Source: Streptomyces cellulosae (lineage in GTDB: Bacteria > Actinomycetota > Actinomycetes > Streptomycetales > Streptomycetaceae). From it: a stretch of 64,000 nucleotides of DNA. The notes beneath the pieces are model-generated. The model saw only the letters and a program-made list of their open reading frames with translations. It ran no database searches and was not told where the DNA came from. Positions 51,454-60,362 of the stretch are shown here, one piece after another (position 1 is the stretch's first letter; every line of letters starts with the position of its first letter). A program made the position numbers and the translations under genes. Location of the stretch: assembly GCA_014655195.1 (NCBI GenBank), contig BNBH01000027.1:44909-108908 (forward strand), in the 5' to 3' direction.

Positions 51454-52218
51454 CAGGCGCTCCGCGAGTTCGCGGTAGTCCCGCAGCGCGAGCCGCAGTT
51501 GCTCGGTGTCGGCGGCCGTGGCGGCGTCGCCCTTCTTCGGGTCGCCGGACGCGGGCGTCTTCCAATTCCGCGTGAGGGTGCGGCGGCGCTCGGTGAGGGC
51601 GTCGGAGAGCCGCTCGGTGATCTCGTGCAGGACGAGGTCGGCCTCCTCGACGGCGTCCCGCGGCCGGTCCACGAACCCGGCGACGGCCTGCCGCAGCTGA
51701 GCGGAGAGACGGTCACAGGTGTCGTCGGCGAGGAGCCGGGAGTCGGGGCCGTGGTGTCCGTCGCCCTCGGTGGGGGTGCCGTGCGGGCCCGGGGTGTGGG
51801 CGCCGGTGCCGGCGCCCTCCGGGCGGGGCGCGCGGGTCCCGGTGCCGTCCGGGCCCGGGGTGTGGGCGCCGGTGCCGTCCGGGCCGGGTACGGAGGTCCG
51901 GTCGGACGTGCCGGACGGCGTACCCGACGTACCGGCGGACGTGCGCTCGCCGGGCTGCGGGTGGGCCGCGACCAGGGGGCTCTCGGTGCCGGCGGAACCC
52001 GTACCGGAGCCGCGCGGAGCGTCCGTCTCGCCGAAGCCGACCGTGGAGTCCGCGCCCCCGCGGCTCGTGGAGGGCTCCGTCCTGCGGCCCGCCTCCGTCT
52101 TGTGGTCGAGCGTGGCCGCCTCGTGGCCGGGGTCCGCGGAGGCGGGGCCGGGCGCCGGGGCGTTGGGACCGTTGGGGATCCAGGTGTCCTGGGTGGTGCG
52201 ACGGGGTGCCTCGGGCAT
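51442..52218 (-). CDS. Hypothetical protein with disordered N-terminus and helical C-terminus
   Basis: 258 residues. Residues ~1-155 are Gly/Thr/Pro-rich and repetitive (PGPDGTGAHTPGPDGTGTRA, HTPGPHGTPTEGD). The C-terminal ~100 form helices with RQAVAGFVDRPRDAVEEADL and VLHEITERLSDALTERRRTL. That FVDxPRxAVxEADxL motif recurs in the upstream gene product. It is transcribed with the membrane protein gene, 5 bp apart. No known function. Confidence 0.75.
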   Translation of the reverse strand: MPEAPRRTTQDTWIPNGPNAPAPGPASADPGHEAATLDHKTEAGRRTEPSTSRGGADSTVGFGETDAPRGSGTGSAGTESPLVAAHPQPGERTSAGTSGTPSGTSDRTSVPGPDGTGAHTPGPDGTGTRAPRPEGAGTGAHTPGPHGTPTEGDGHHGPDSRLLADDTCDRLSAQLRQAVAGFVDRPRDAVEEADLVLHEITERLSDALTERRRTLTRNWKTPASGDPKKGDAATAADTEQLRLALRDYRELAERLLHV

Positions 52219-52223
52219 GACGA

Positions 52224-52898
52224 TCAGCTCTCCTTCGCCTGGCGGCGGTGCAGCAGCGACGGGGTGCGGTGACCGTCGCGGCGGGTGGCGGGGGCGGCCG
52301 TACGCTCGCCGGCGCCGGCGCGGCGTCCGCCGTCGTGGCGCGACGGCCGGACCAGTTCCTCGAACAGCGCCCGCGCCTCGACCATCGCCTCGCGCATGTC
52401 CTCCGTGCCCGCGGCGCCGTCGTGCGCGCCGTCCGGGTGGGCCCGCGCGACGCGGTGGACGCGGCGGTAGCCCTCGACATGGTGGGCGTGGTGCACGGAC
52501 AGCGCCGCGACCTGCTCCTCGTACTGCCCGCCGGCGGGGAAGCCCCGCGTGCCGGCGAGTTCGGCGATCAGCCGGTCGGCCTCGGCGACCGCCTCACGCG
52601 GCGCGTCGACGAACCGCTCCTGGGCGGCCGTCCAGCGCGCCTCGTAGCGCTCACGCTCGGCCGGCTCCAGCGGGCGTACCTGCAGGGAGCCGTGGCGCTC
52701 CACGCGCTCGGACAGCTCCCGCTCGGCGGCCTTGGTGTCACCGTCGTGCCGGGCGACGGCACGCTCGTACTCGGGACCGAAGCGCCGCTTGAGGCTCGCG
52801 CCGTGTCGCGGGCCGCGTGCGCGCAGGGTCAGGACGGCCGCGACGGCGACAACGACCGCGACAATCACGATCAACGCAATGATCAGGCCAGTGGACAT
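52224..52898 (-). CDS. Hypothetical single-pass membrane protein
   Basis: 224 residues from ATG 52898. The N-terminal helix MSTGLIIALIVIVAVVVAVA is followed by a basic juxtamembrane stretch and a helical domain (KRRFGPEYERAVARHDGDTK, LSERVERHGSLQVRPLEPAE, RYEARWTAAQERFVDAPREA). It shares the FVDxPRxAVxEADxLI motif with the downstream protein. The sequence RFGPEYERAV...H...E.EL resembles secreted/membrane proteins of unknown function common in actinobacteria. Confidence 0.78.
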   Translation of the reverse strand: MSTGLIIALIVIVAVVVAVAAVLTLRARGPRHGASLKRRFGPEYERAVARHDGDTKAAERELSERVERHGSLQVRPLEPAERERYEARWTAAQERFVDAPREAVAEADRLIAELAGTRGFPAGGQYEEQVAALSVHHAHHVEGYRRVHRVARAHPDGAHDGAAGTEDMREAMVEARALFEELVRPSRHDGGRRAGAGERTAAPATRRDGHRTPSLLHRRQAKES

Positions 52899-53075
52899 GA
52901 ATGCCTTCCGGGGGTTCTCGTCCCAACCGGCACTCCTCGCGAGCCGGTTCGCCCCAACGGGTTGCCCGTTGCACCGCGCACAAACTGCGCGGCACAGACG
53001 CCGGCCGACCGCCCGCGCCGTCCGGCGCCCCAATTCGCTTGCGGGCAGGGCCGGTCGGGGGCACAGAATGCGGCC

Positions 53076-53570
53076 ATGCCCTGGACCGTCGCCCCGGAAC
53101 CCCCCGACTCGCCCGCCGCCCTCGCGCTCTGGCGGGCGTACTACACGGAGGTCAGCGACCGCTGGTACCTGCTGCGCGAGGGGCGCAGGACCGACCCGGA
53201 CGAGCTGGAGCGGGAGATCGCCGCGCGGTCGGGCGCCGACCTGGCCCCGCCGCGCGGACTGCTGCTGGTCGCGCGGTACGGGGGCGGGCCGGCGGGCAGC
53301 GCCGGGATCCGCCTGTCACGGGACGACGCGGCGGCCGAGCTGACCCGGGTGTTCCTGTACGAGGGGATGCGCGGCCGGGGCGGGGCGGCGCTGCTGGTGC
53401 GGGCCGCGGAGGAGGCGGCGCGGGAGCGCGGCGCCCGCCGGATGATCCTGGACACCCGGGCCGACCTGGTCGAGGCACGCGCCCTGTACGCCCGCCTCGG
53501 GTACGCCGAGACAGCGCCGCACAACGACGACCCGTACGCGGAGCACTGGTTCGCCAGGCGGCTGGTCTGA
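53076..53570 (+). CDS. GNAT-family N-acetyltransferase
   Basis: 164 residues from ATG 53076. It has GLLLVARYGGGPAGSAGIRL, ELTRVFLYEGMRGRGGAALL (the acetyl-CoA-binding RGxG pyrophosphate loop), ERGARRMILDTRADLVEARA and LYARLGYAETAPHN. The substrate is unknown; the last motif is typical of small-molecule acetyltransferases. Confidence 0.9.
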   Translation: MPWTVAPEPPDSPAALALWRAYYTEVSDRWYLLREGRRTDPDELEREIAARSGADLAPPRGLLLVARYGGGPAGSAGIRLSRDDAAAELTRVFLYEGMRGRGGAALLVRAAEEAARERGARRMILDTRADLVEARALYARLGYAETAPHNDDPYAEHWFARRLV

Positions 53571-53575
53571 GACAG

Positions 53576-53596
53576 GGCCCGTCCGAGGCGGGCCCC
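53576..53596. terminator. Bidirectional hairpin between convergent genes
   Basis: GGGCCCG / CGGGCCC with a 7-nt loop, filling the 32-bp gap between the GNAT and MFS stops. Confidence 0.8.
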
Positions 53597-53602
53597 CGCG
53601 TC

Positions 53603-55693
53603 TCAGCGCGCCGGGGCGGCCGCGTGGGCGCCCTGGGGGCGTTCGCCGGCGGAGCCGCACAGCTCGTCGTTGAGCTCGTGCACGAGCTGCACCAGGTCGG
53701 TCGGGCGGTCCGGTCCCCACCAGTCGCCCAGCAGCTCCGCCAGGGACTCCTCGCGCGCCCGCGCCAGCCGTTCGCCGACCTCGCGGCCCTCGTCGGTGAG
53801 CACCATGTCGACGCCCCGGCGCACGGCGAGGTGCCGGCTCTCGACCTGCCGGGTGGCCTCCAGGACGACGTCCAGCGGGACGGGGTTGCGCTCGGCGAGC
53901 CGGGCGGGTTCCACCGAGCCGTGACGGCGGATCCGCAGCAGCAGCCAGCTCGACGCGGGCAGCAGGTCGTAGCCCGCGCGGTCGGTGATCTTCCGGTAGA
54001 TCTCCCGGCGCCCCTCGCGGGTGCCGAGCACCGACAGGGCGCGGCACACCTCGTCGTGCGAGGAGCGTTCCACCGGGTTGGGGGCGAGCGTCTCGGAGAC
54101 GTCGGGCGCGGTGACGGAGGCGCGCAGAGGGTCCTCCTTGAGGAACCAGGCCAGCGCGAAGCCGAGCAGCGCCACCGGCACGGCGTACAGGAAGACGTCG
54201 GTGATGGCGGTGGAGTAGGCGTCGAGCGCGGCGGGGCGCAGGGGAGGCGGCAGGGCGCCGATGCCGCGCGGGTCGGCCTCCAGGGTCTCGGGCGACACGC
54301 CGGGCGGCAGGTCCACACCGCGGAAGGCGGCGCTGAGCTGGTCGCCGAGCCGGCCGGCGAAGATCGCGCCGAACACGGCGACCCCGAACGAGGCGCCGAT
54401 GGACCGGAAGAAGGTGGCACCGGAGGTGGCGACGCCGAGGTCCTCGTAGGGGACGGCGTTCTGCACGATCAGCACCAGGACCTGCATGACCAGGCCGAGC
54501 CCCAGGCCGAAGACGAAGAAGCAGGCGCTCATCACCGCGTCGGAGCTCCGGGTGTCGAGCTGGTGGAGCAGCAGCAGTCCGACGGCGGTGACGGCGGTGC
54601 CCGCGATCGGGAACACCTTCCAGCGGCCGGTGCGGCTGACGATCTGCCCGGATCCTGTGGACGCCAGCAGCATGCCGGCCACCATCGGCAGCATGTGCAC
54701 GCCGGACAGGGTCGGGCTGATGCCGTGCACGACCTGGAGGAAGGTCGGCAGATAGGTCAGCGCGCCGAACATCGCGAAGCCGACGATGAAGCTGATCACC
54801 GCGGACAGGGTGAAGGTCCGCACGCGGAACAACTTCAGCGGCAGCACCGGTTCGGCGGCCCGCCGCTCCACCGCGACGAACGCGACGGTCAGCACGGCGC
54901 CCAGCACCGCGAGCCCGATGATCTGCCAGGACGCCCAGGGCCAGGTGGTGCCGCCGAGGGAGGCGACCAGCACCAGGCAGGTGGCGACGGAGGCGATGAG
55001 CAGGGTGCCCAGGTAGTCGATGACGTGCTTGGTCGACCGGCGGGGGATGTGCAGCACGGCGGCGATGACGAGGAGGGCGACGATCCCGACGGGCACGTTG
55101 ACGTAGAACACCCAGCGCCAGCTGAGGTGTTGGGTGAAGAGGCCGCCGAGCAGCGGCCCGAGCACGCTCGTCGCGCCGAACACCGCCCCGAACAGCCCCT
55201 GGTAGCGGCCGCGTTCGCGGGGCGGCACCAGGTCGCCGACGATCGCCATCGACAGCACGATCAGCCCGCCGCCGCCGAGTCCCTGAAGGGCACGGAAGCC
55301 GATCAGCTGGGGCATGTCCTGAGCGGCCCCGCACAGGGCGGAGCCGACGAGGAAGATGACGATGGCGGTCTGGAAGAGGCGTTTACGGCCGTACTGGTCG
55401 CCGAGCTTGCCCCACAGCGGGGTCGCGGCCGTGGACGCCAGCAGATACGCGGTGACCACCCAGGACAGGTGCTCCAGGCCGCCCAGTTCGCTGACGATGG
55501 TCGGCAGGGCGGTGGAGACGATGGTCTGGTCGAGGGCGGCCAGCAGCAGGCCGAGCAGCAGCGCGCCGATCGACAGCCACACGCCGCCCGACACCTGGTC
55601 CGCGCCCTGCCCGCCGGCGGCCGCCGTAGCGTCCGGGGGCGCGGGCCGCGTACGTCCCGTTTCCGGCGCCGAACGGTGCGCGTCCCCGGCCAT
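53603..55693 (-). CDS. DHA2 MFS exporter fused to a C-terminal winged-helix (MarR-like) domain
   Basis: 696 residues from ATG 55693 (GGAGG with 5-nt spacing). Residues ~35-535 form a 14-TM EmrB/QacA permease (LAALDQTIVSTALPTIVSEL, LGDQYGRKRLFQ, AVFGATSVLGPLLGGLFTQH). After TM14 a ~150-residue cytoplasmic region follows: DEVCRALSVLGTREGRREIY, YDLLPASSWLLLRIRRHGSV, PVPLDVVLEATRQVESRHLA and MVLTDEGREVGERLARAREE, a wing-helix pattern of MarR type. A permease with its own DNA-binding-like tail is a known but unusual actinobacterial architecture. Confidence 0.9.
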   Translation of the reverse strand: MAGDAHRSAPETGRTRPAPPDATAAAGGQGADQVSGGVWLSIGALLLGLLLAALDQTIVSTALPTIVSELGGLEHLSWVVTAYLLASTAATPLWGKLGDQYGRKRLFQTAIVIFLVGSALCGAAQDMPQLIGFRALQGLGGGGLIVLSMAIVGDLVPPRERGRYQGLFGAVFGATSVLGPLLGGLFTQHLSWRWVFYVNVPVGIVALLVIAAVLHIPRRSTKHVIDYLGTLLIASVATCLVLVASLGGTTWPWASWQIIGLAVLGAVLTVAFVAVERRAAEPVLPLKLFRVRTFTLSAVISFIVGFAMFGALTYLPTFLQVVHGISPTLSGVHMLPMVAGMLLASTGSGQIVSRTGRWKVFPIAGTAVTAVGLLLLHQLDTRSSDAVMSACFFVFGLGLGLVMQVLVLIVQNAVPYEDLGVATSGATFFRSIGASFGVAVFGAIFAGRLGDQLSAAFRGVDLPPGVSPETLEADPRGIGALPPPLRPAALDAYSTAITDVFLYAVPVALLGFALAWFLKEDPLRASVTAPDVSETLAPNPVERSSHDEVCRALSVLGTREGRREIYRKITDRAGYDLLPASSWLLLRIRRHGSVEPARLAERNPVPLDVVLEATRQVESRHLAVRRGVDMVLTDEGREVGERLARAREESLAELLGDWWGPDRPTDLVQLVHELNDELCGSAGERPQGAHAAAPAR

Positions 55694-55852
55694 GCGGACC
55701 TCCAGAGGTTCTCGTATCCCCCCCCATCGTGATCGGTGTGTCCCGTTATGGCCTGTCGAGTCCGGGCGGAACTCTGCATTCCGGGGGCGCGCGGACCGGA
55801 GTGTGAAGAAGATCTGCATAATCTCTGGAGTTCGCGAGGGGAGGGACGACAC

Positions 55853-57607
55853 GTGGACCAGCCGAACGGGCACCCGTGCCCGGAATGCGGTGCGCCCAGG
55901 CACGCCGACCACACACCGACGTGCGCCTGCACCCGCCGCGCCGCCGACGCCCTCCGCGACACCCGCACGGCGGAGGCGGCGGCCGCGGAGGACTTCGATC
56001 CCCTGCGGATACGGCCGTACGTCGACCTGAACGGCACTAGCCCGGACGGGTTGCCGAAGGCAACGAAGGGGACGCCCTCACCGTCGGGGACGCCTCGGGC
56101 GACGGCGCACGGCGGTGCGCCGGCAGACGCGGCCGCGACCCCTGGGCCGCACCCCGAAGCCGCGAGCCCCTCCGCACACGACGGCCCCACCCCCTCCGCC
56201 GCGACCCCCGCGCACGGGACGCGCCCTGCGGGAGGCCCGGCGGCCCACGAGTGGCCGCCCGCGACGCCCGGGACGCCTCGGGCGACGGCGCACGGCGGTG
56301 CGCCGGCAGACGCGGCCGCGACCCCTGGGCCGCACCCCGAAGCCGCGAGCCCCTCCGCACACGACGGCCCCACCCCCTCCGGCGCGACCCCCGCCAACGG
56401 GACGCCGCCGGCGCAAGGCCCGGCGGCCCGCGCAGGGACCCCCGCGCACGAGGATCAGCGAACGACGGCGGCTCGGGCCGGGAGCGAGCGGCCGGGGGCG
56501 CCCGACGCCACGATGACCTTGAAGGCGCTCGGCCCGGACGCCGCGACGCAGGGTAGGGCGGCACGCGACTCGGCGGCAGCCGCAGGCACCGGAGCGGCAG
56601 CCCACGCGCAGGCCACGCACACCGGCAACCCTGACGGCACCGGAAACCGCGCCTCCGCGCACGGCGGACAGCAGGCCCCGGCGGACGCCGGCGGCTCGGC
56701 GGAAGCTGCCACCAGCGCCGACGCGCCCCCCACCGCCCGGCCGCAGGCCGAGGCCGGAGCCGCCGCGCCCGACGCCACCATGGCCCTGCGCGCCGTCCGC
56801 CCCGACGGCGCGGCTCCCGGCGGAACCGCGTCCGACGACGACCGCACGTCCGTCCTCCCCACCCCCCTCGCCCCCGGCACCGCGCAGCCGAATGTCGACG
56901 ATCTCGGTCTCTTCGACGACGCCACGCGCCCCCTCAGCGCGGTGTCCGCAGGGGCGCCGGCCCCGCGCCCCGAGGCCACCGCACCCCACAGCCGCGGCTC
57001 CCGCCGCCGGCGCGGAGCCCTCATCGCCGCGTCCGGCGCCGTCGTGGCCGTACTGGGCGCGGCCGGCTGGGCGAGTGGGCTGTTCTCGTACGAGACGCCG
57101 TCGCGGGACACCGCCGCGCCGGACGACGTCAGGGCGAGCGTGCCGGACGCGTCGTCGGAGGAGCCCGCGGCGGAGCCGTCCTCCGAGGCCCCGTCCGCCT
57201 CCCCCAGCGCGTCCGCGTCGGAGTCTCCGTCCGCGAGCGCGTCCGGGTCGGCCTCGCCCTCGGCGTCGGCCTCCGCACCGAGCGCGTCCGCGACCGCGAG
57301 CGCCGAGCCCTCGGCGACCCCGTCGCCCGGCGCGGCGTCGTCCGCGCCCGCCGTGGCCCCGGAGCCGGAGGAACCGGTCGACACCGCGCCCGTGCTGCGG
57401 CGCGGCGACCGGGGACCGGAGGTCGTCGAACTCCAGCAGCGGCTGCGCCAGGTGTGGCTGTACCAGGGCGACGCGGACGGCCGGTACAGCCGCCGGGTGG
57501 AGGAAGCCGTGCGCCACTACCAGTGGCAGCGGGGCATCAACGAGGAACTGGGCGTCTACGGCCCGCAGACCCGCGCCCGCCTGGAGTCGGAGACCCGGAC
57601 GCCCTGA
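55853..57607 (+). CDS. Membrane protein with C-terminal peptidoglycan-binding domain and N-terminal zinc-ribbon motif
   Basis: 584 residues from GTG 55853 (GGGGAGGG upstream). It starts with CPECGAPRHADHTPTCACTR (zinc-ribbon-like), then ~330 residues of Ala/Pro/Gly-rich disorder with a 61-residue repeat and short motifs PDATMTLKAL and PDATMALRAV. One transmembrane helix (~residues 388-407, GALIAASGAVVAVLGAAGWA) and a Ser/Ala-rich wall-spanning stretch follow. The last ~70 residues are a PG_binding_1 domain: VLRRGDRGPEVVELQQRLRQ and YGPQTRARLE. The N-terminus should be cytosolic. The repeated DATM motifs could be phospho-threonine sites for FHA proteins (speculative). Confidence 0.85.
   Translation: MDQPNGHPCPECGAPRHADHTPTCACTRRAADALRDTRTAEAAAAEDFDPLRIRPYVDLNGTSPDGLPKATKGTPSPSGTPRATAHGGAPADAAATPGPHPEAASPSAHDGPTPSAATPAHGTRPAGGPAAHEWPPATPGTPRATAHGGAPADAAATPGPHPEAASPSAHDGPTPSGATPANGTPPAQGPAARAGTPAHEDQRTTAARAGSERPGAPDATMTLKALGPDAATQGRAARDSAAAAGTGAAAHAQATHTGNPDGTGNRASAHGGQQAPADAGGSAEAATSADAPPTARPQAEAGAAAPDATMALRAVRPDGAAPGGTASDDDRTSVLPTPLAPGTAQPNVDDLGLFDDATRPLSAVSAGAPAPRPEATAPHSRGSRRRRGALIAASGAVVAVLGAAGWASGLFSYETPSRDTAAPDDVRASVPDASSEEPAAEPSSEAPSASPSASASESPSASASGSASPSASASAPSASATASAEPSATPSPGAASSAPAVAPEPEEPVDTAPVLRRGDRGPEVVELQQRLRQVWLYQGDADGRYSRRVEEAVRHYQWQRGINEELGVYGPQTRARLESETRTP
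56088..56395 (+). repeat. 183-bp-period internal repeat in the peptidoglycan-binding protein gene
   Basis: About 125 bp starting at 56088 recur at 56271 with few differences, encoding GTPRATAHGGAPADAAATPG and onward. The 61-codon period keeps frame. Confidence 0.9.
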
Positions 57608-57782
57608 CGGGCGGCCAGGGCGCCCGAAGCCGCTTGCCAGGGCCTGTCCCGCGGATCAAGCCGAAGACCCGGGGTCCGGCACGCCCCTCCCCGCCTGGAC
57701 CGACGCGGGAGCACCCCCACCGGCGGCGGGCCCTCGACGCTCCACTCCGGCTTGAACCGGCTTGGTCCGCCGGCCCCGGACA

Positions 57783-57847
57783 CCCTGACGGGCCAGGGCG
57801 CCGCCTTGACGGGCCCGGGCGCCGCCTTGACGGTCTCGGGCGCCCAA
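57783..57847. repeat. Three short imperfect tandem copies
   Basis: A ~21-bp unit like CTTGACGGGCCCGGGCGCCGC is present three times between 57783 and 57847, between the stops of the converging peptidoglycan-binding and HAD genes. A related half copy lies at 57603-57630. Confidence 0.75.
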
Positions 57848-57854
57848 ACCGCCG

Positions 57855-58523
57855 TCAGGCGGAGACATGCAGCAGGATCGTCCCCTCCGCCGTCCGCTCC
57901 ACCCGTACCTGGGTGAGGTCGCGGACGACGACGTCCGGCTGGTGGAAGCCCGCGCGCGGGCCGATGCCGACCACCCGCATCCCGGCGGCGCGCCCCGCGG
58001 TGATCCCCGCGCCGGAGTCCTCGAAGACGACGCAGTCGGCCGGGTCGACGCCCAGTTCCGCCGCGCCCTTCAGGAAGCCCTCCGGGTCGGGCTTGCTCGC
58101 GCCGACCGACTCCGCCGTGATCCGCACCGCGGGCTGTTCGAGCCCGGCGGCGGCCATCCGGGCCGTGGACAGGGCGACGTCCGCCGAGGTGACGAGCGCG
58201 TGCGGCAGCCCGTCGAGGGAGGCGAGGAACTCACGGGCGCCCGGTATCGCGACGACGCCCTCGGTGTCGGCGGTCTCCTCCGCGAGCAGCCGGGCGTTCT
58301 CGGCGTAGTTCTGCTCCATGGGCCGGTCCGGCAGCAGCAGGGCCATGGAGGCGTAGCCCTGCCTGCCGTGCACCACCTTCATGACCTCGTCGCCGTCCAG
58401 CCCGTGGCGTTCGGCCCAGCGGCGCCAGATGCGCTCGACGGAGGCGTCGGAGTTGACGAGGGTGCCGTCCATGTCGAGCAGGAGGGCGCGGGCGGGGAGT
58501 ACGGCGGTGGTGGTGGCCGTCAT
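57855..58523 (-). CDS. HAD-superfamily hydrolase (sugar phosphatase type)
   Basis: 222 residues from ATG 58523 (GGAG 6 bp upstream; a TTG at 58535 is possible). HAD motifs: LLLDMDGTLVNSDASVERIW (motif I DMDGT), HALVTSADVAL (motif II), ESVGASKPDPEGFLKGAAEL (motif III Lys) and CVVFEDSGAGITAGRAAGM (motif IV). The cap domain is small and helical. It resembles YfbT/YniC-type sugar phosphatases; the substrate is unknown. Confidence 0.92.
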   Translation of the reverse strand: MTATTTAVLPARALLLDMDGTLVNSDASVERIWRRWAERHGLDGDEVMKVVHGRQGYASMALLLPDRPMEQNYAENARLLAEETADTEGVVAIPGAREFLASLDGLPHALVTSADVALSTARMAAAGLEQPAVRITAESVGASKPDPEGFLKGAAELGVDPADCVVFEDSGAGITAGRAAGMRVVGIGPRAGFHQPDVVVRDLTQVRVERTAEGTILLHVSA

Positions 58524-58700
58524 CGGCTGCTCCAAGGCGGGGGTACGGGACCGTGGAGGCGGTTCCCGGGCGGGACAGAGCGGCCCCGCCCGCCGGTCAG
58601 GGGAAACGGGCGGGAGCCACTTTGTTCAACCACGGTACAAAACGAACCCGGTTTCCCGCCACCGCCTCCACGGGGTGTTCACCGGCGGGACCGGCGCGCG

Positions 58701-59282
58701 TCACCCGGCGACCGCCTCCCACAGGCTCCACACGCCCAGGCCCAGCATGAGCAGCGCGGCGATCCGCGTGATCAGCTTCAGCGGCACCCGCTTCATCAGC
58801 GCCTTGCCGCCGACGATGCCGAGACCGGCCACCGCCCACAGCGCCAGCACGGCGCCCAGGCCCACGGAGAGCGGGTCGTCGTAGCGGGCGGCGAGGTTGG
58901 CCGTCATGATCTGCGTCAGGTCGCCGAACTCGGCGACCAGGATGAGCATGAACCCGGCCCCCGCGACCTTCCAGAAGGACTGGTCCTCGGGCTTGCGGAT
59001 CTCCTCCTCGTCCTCGTCCTTCTTGAGCAGCAGCATCGCCGCGCCCGCGAGGAAGAGCACGCCCGTGAGCGCGTGGACGAGCTGCTGCGGCAGCAGGGTC
59101 AGCACACTGCCCGCCGCCACGGCCAGCGCGACGTGCACCGCGAAGGCGGCGGCGACGCCGGCGAAGACGTACGAGGCGCGGTAGCGGGTGCCGAGGACGA
59201 GACCGGCGAGCGCGGTCTTGTCGGGCAGTTCGGCCAGGAAGACGACGCCGAAGACGACGGCCGTCACGGTCAGGCTGATCAA
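58701..59282 (-). CDS. mneA: GDT1/TMEM165-family (UPF0016) cation transporter, probable manganese exporter
   Basis: 193 residues from TTG 59282 (GAGGAAC 2-8 bp upstream). It has two copies of the family motif E-x-G-D-(K/R)-(T/S): VFLAELPDKTALAGLVLG in the first half and LVAEFGDLTQIMTANLA in the second, six hydrophobic helices, and an acidic loop KKDEDEEEIRKPED between halves. The family moves Mn2+ or Ca2+ against protons. A yybP-ykoY manganese riboswitch precedes it, strongly supporting a Mn2+ export role as in MneA. The symbol is by homology. Confidence 0.88.
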   Translation of the reverse strand: MISLTVTAVVFGVVFLAELPDKTALAGLVLGTRYRASYVFAGVAAAFAVHVALAVAAGSVLTLLPQQLVHALTGVLFLAGAAMLLLKKDEDEEEIRKPEDQSFWKVAGAGFMLILVAEFGDLTQIMTANLAARYDDPLSVGLGAVLALWAVAGLGIVGGKALMKRVPLKLITRIAALLMLGLGVWSLWEAVAG

Positions 59283-59364
59283 CGGTTCCTCAATCGGTCG
59301 GGGCCGCCCCGCCGAGAGTGATGGGCTTGCGCGCAAGACACCTCGGCACGGCAGCACACTCGGC

Positions 59365-59386
59365 GCCCGCACCGTACGGCGCGGGC
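59365..59386 (-). terminator. Hairpin downstream of the riboswitch aptamer
   Basis: GCCCGC-ACCGTACGG-like self-complementary stem, with CGTACG at its centre. It lies between the aptamer and the transporter start and could be the expression platform. Confidence 0.5.
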
Positions 59387-59389
59387 GTG

Positions 59390-59505
59390 CACTGCTTGCC
59401 GAAGGTCTCGCCGGCAGGACCCCTGACGGGTCTGCCTCCGGGCGCCGGCTCAGGCGGGCTGAGCAGTATGTCGACGGTCCGGCACAGGGCTACTCCCCTT
59501 CTGCG
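59390..59505 (-). promoter_or_regulatory. yybP-ykoY (Mn2+) riboswitch
   Basis: Minus strand: AGAAGGGGAGTAGCCC at the 5' side, a GACCGTCGACATACTGCTCA internal part, and GAGACCTTCGGCAAG at the 3' side. GGGGAGUAG and GAGACCUU are the two conserved loop elements of the yybP-ykoY class that bind Mn2+. The order and ~115-nt spacing are right, and the downstream gene is the expected GDT1-family Mn exporter. Confidence 0.88.
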
Positions 59506-59717
59506 CCGTCCATCGTACGGGAGGTATGGCCGGACCCCGGAAACGGCCGCCGGACCGGGCCGCCCGCACCGCCGTACGCGGAAACTTCACACCTGAACCA
59601 TAGACGTGTCATGAGCGCGTCATTAACTTCTTACCGGACCCTCGCCTCCCGGCAACACGGCGCCGCGAGCATTCCCCTGCACGCACGCCAACGCCCGCAC
59701 CCCACAAGGGAGTTCGC

Positions 59718-60362
59718 ATGTCGAAGTTCTACGCGCGTCGACGGCTCAGCATAGCCGCGGCGCTCACCGGACTCATAGCCTCCGTCGGCCTCTTCAACGC
59801 CCCGGCCGCCTCCGCCGCCCTCCCCACCCCCGTGAGCGCCGCCACAGCCCGCAGCTACCTCGCCACCCTCCCCGTGCGCACCGAGAGCCGGACCGGCTAC
59901 GACCGCGACCTGTTCCCCCACTGGATCACCATCAGCGGCAGCTGCAACACCCGCGAGACGATCCTCAAGCGCGACGGCACCAACGTCGTCACCGACTCCG
60001 CCTGCGCCGCCACCAGCGGCAGCTGGTACTCCCCGTACGACGGCGCCACCTGGTCCGCCGCCTCCGACGTGGACATCGACCACATGGTGCCGCTCGCCGA
60101 GGCCTGGGACTCCGGCGCGAGCTCCTGGACCACCGCCCAGCGGCAGGCCTTCGCCAACGACCTGACCCGGCCGCAGCTCCTCGCCGTCACCGACAACGTC
60201 AACCAGTCCAAGGGCGACCAGGACCCCGCCACCTGGATGCCGTCCCGCACGGCCTACCGCTGCACCTACGTCCGCGCGTGGGTCCAGGTGAAGTACCACT
60301 ACAACCTGGCGGTCGACTCGGCCGAGAAGTCCGCGCTGCAGGGGTACCTCAACAACTGCTGA
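59718..60362 (+). CDS. Secreted HNH endonuclease (DUF1524/GmrSD C-terminal type)
   Basis: 214 residues. A signal peptide (~1-33, PAASAALP) leads to a nuclease domain: TGYDRDLFPHWITISGSCNT, DIDHMVPLAEAWDSGAS (the HNH His), LTRPQLLAVTDNVNQSKGDQ and DPATWMPSRTAYRC (later Asn/His positions). Six Cys may form disulfides. A common Streptomyces extracellular nuclease, with roles in nutrition or competition. AAGGGAG lies 6-12 bp upstream of the ATG. Confidence 0.93.
   Translation: MSKFYARRRLSIAAALTGLIASVGLFNAPAASAALPTPVSAATARSYLATLPVRTESRTGYDRDLFPHWITISGSCNTRETILKRDGTNVVTDSACAATSGSWYSPYDGATWSAASDVDIDHMVPLAEAWDSGASSWTTAQRQAFANDLTRPQLLAVTDNVNQSKGDQDPATWMPSRTAYRCTYVRAWVQVKYHYNLAVDSAEKSALQGYLNNC

Noticed and set aside
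52901..55732. 943-residue open frame antisense to the DHA2 MFS gene
   Set aside because: A mirror of the MFS codons in high-GC DNA (Gln/His/Asp/Gly-rich), with no start site or domain.
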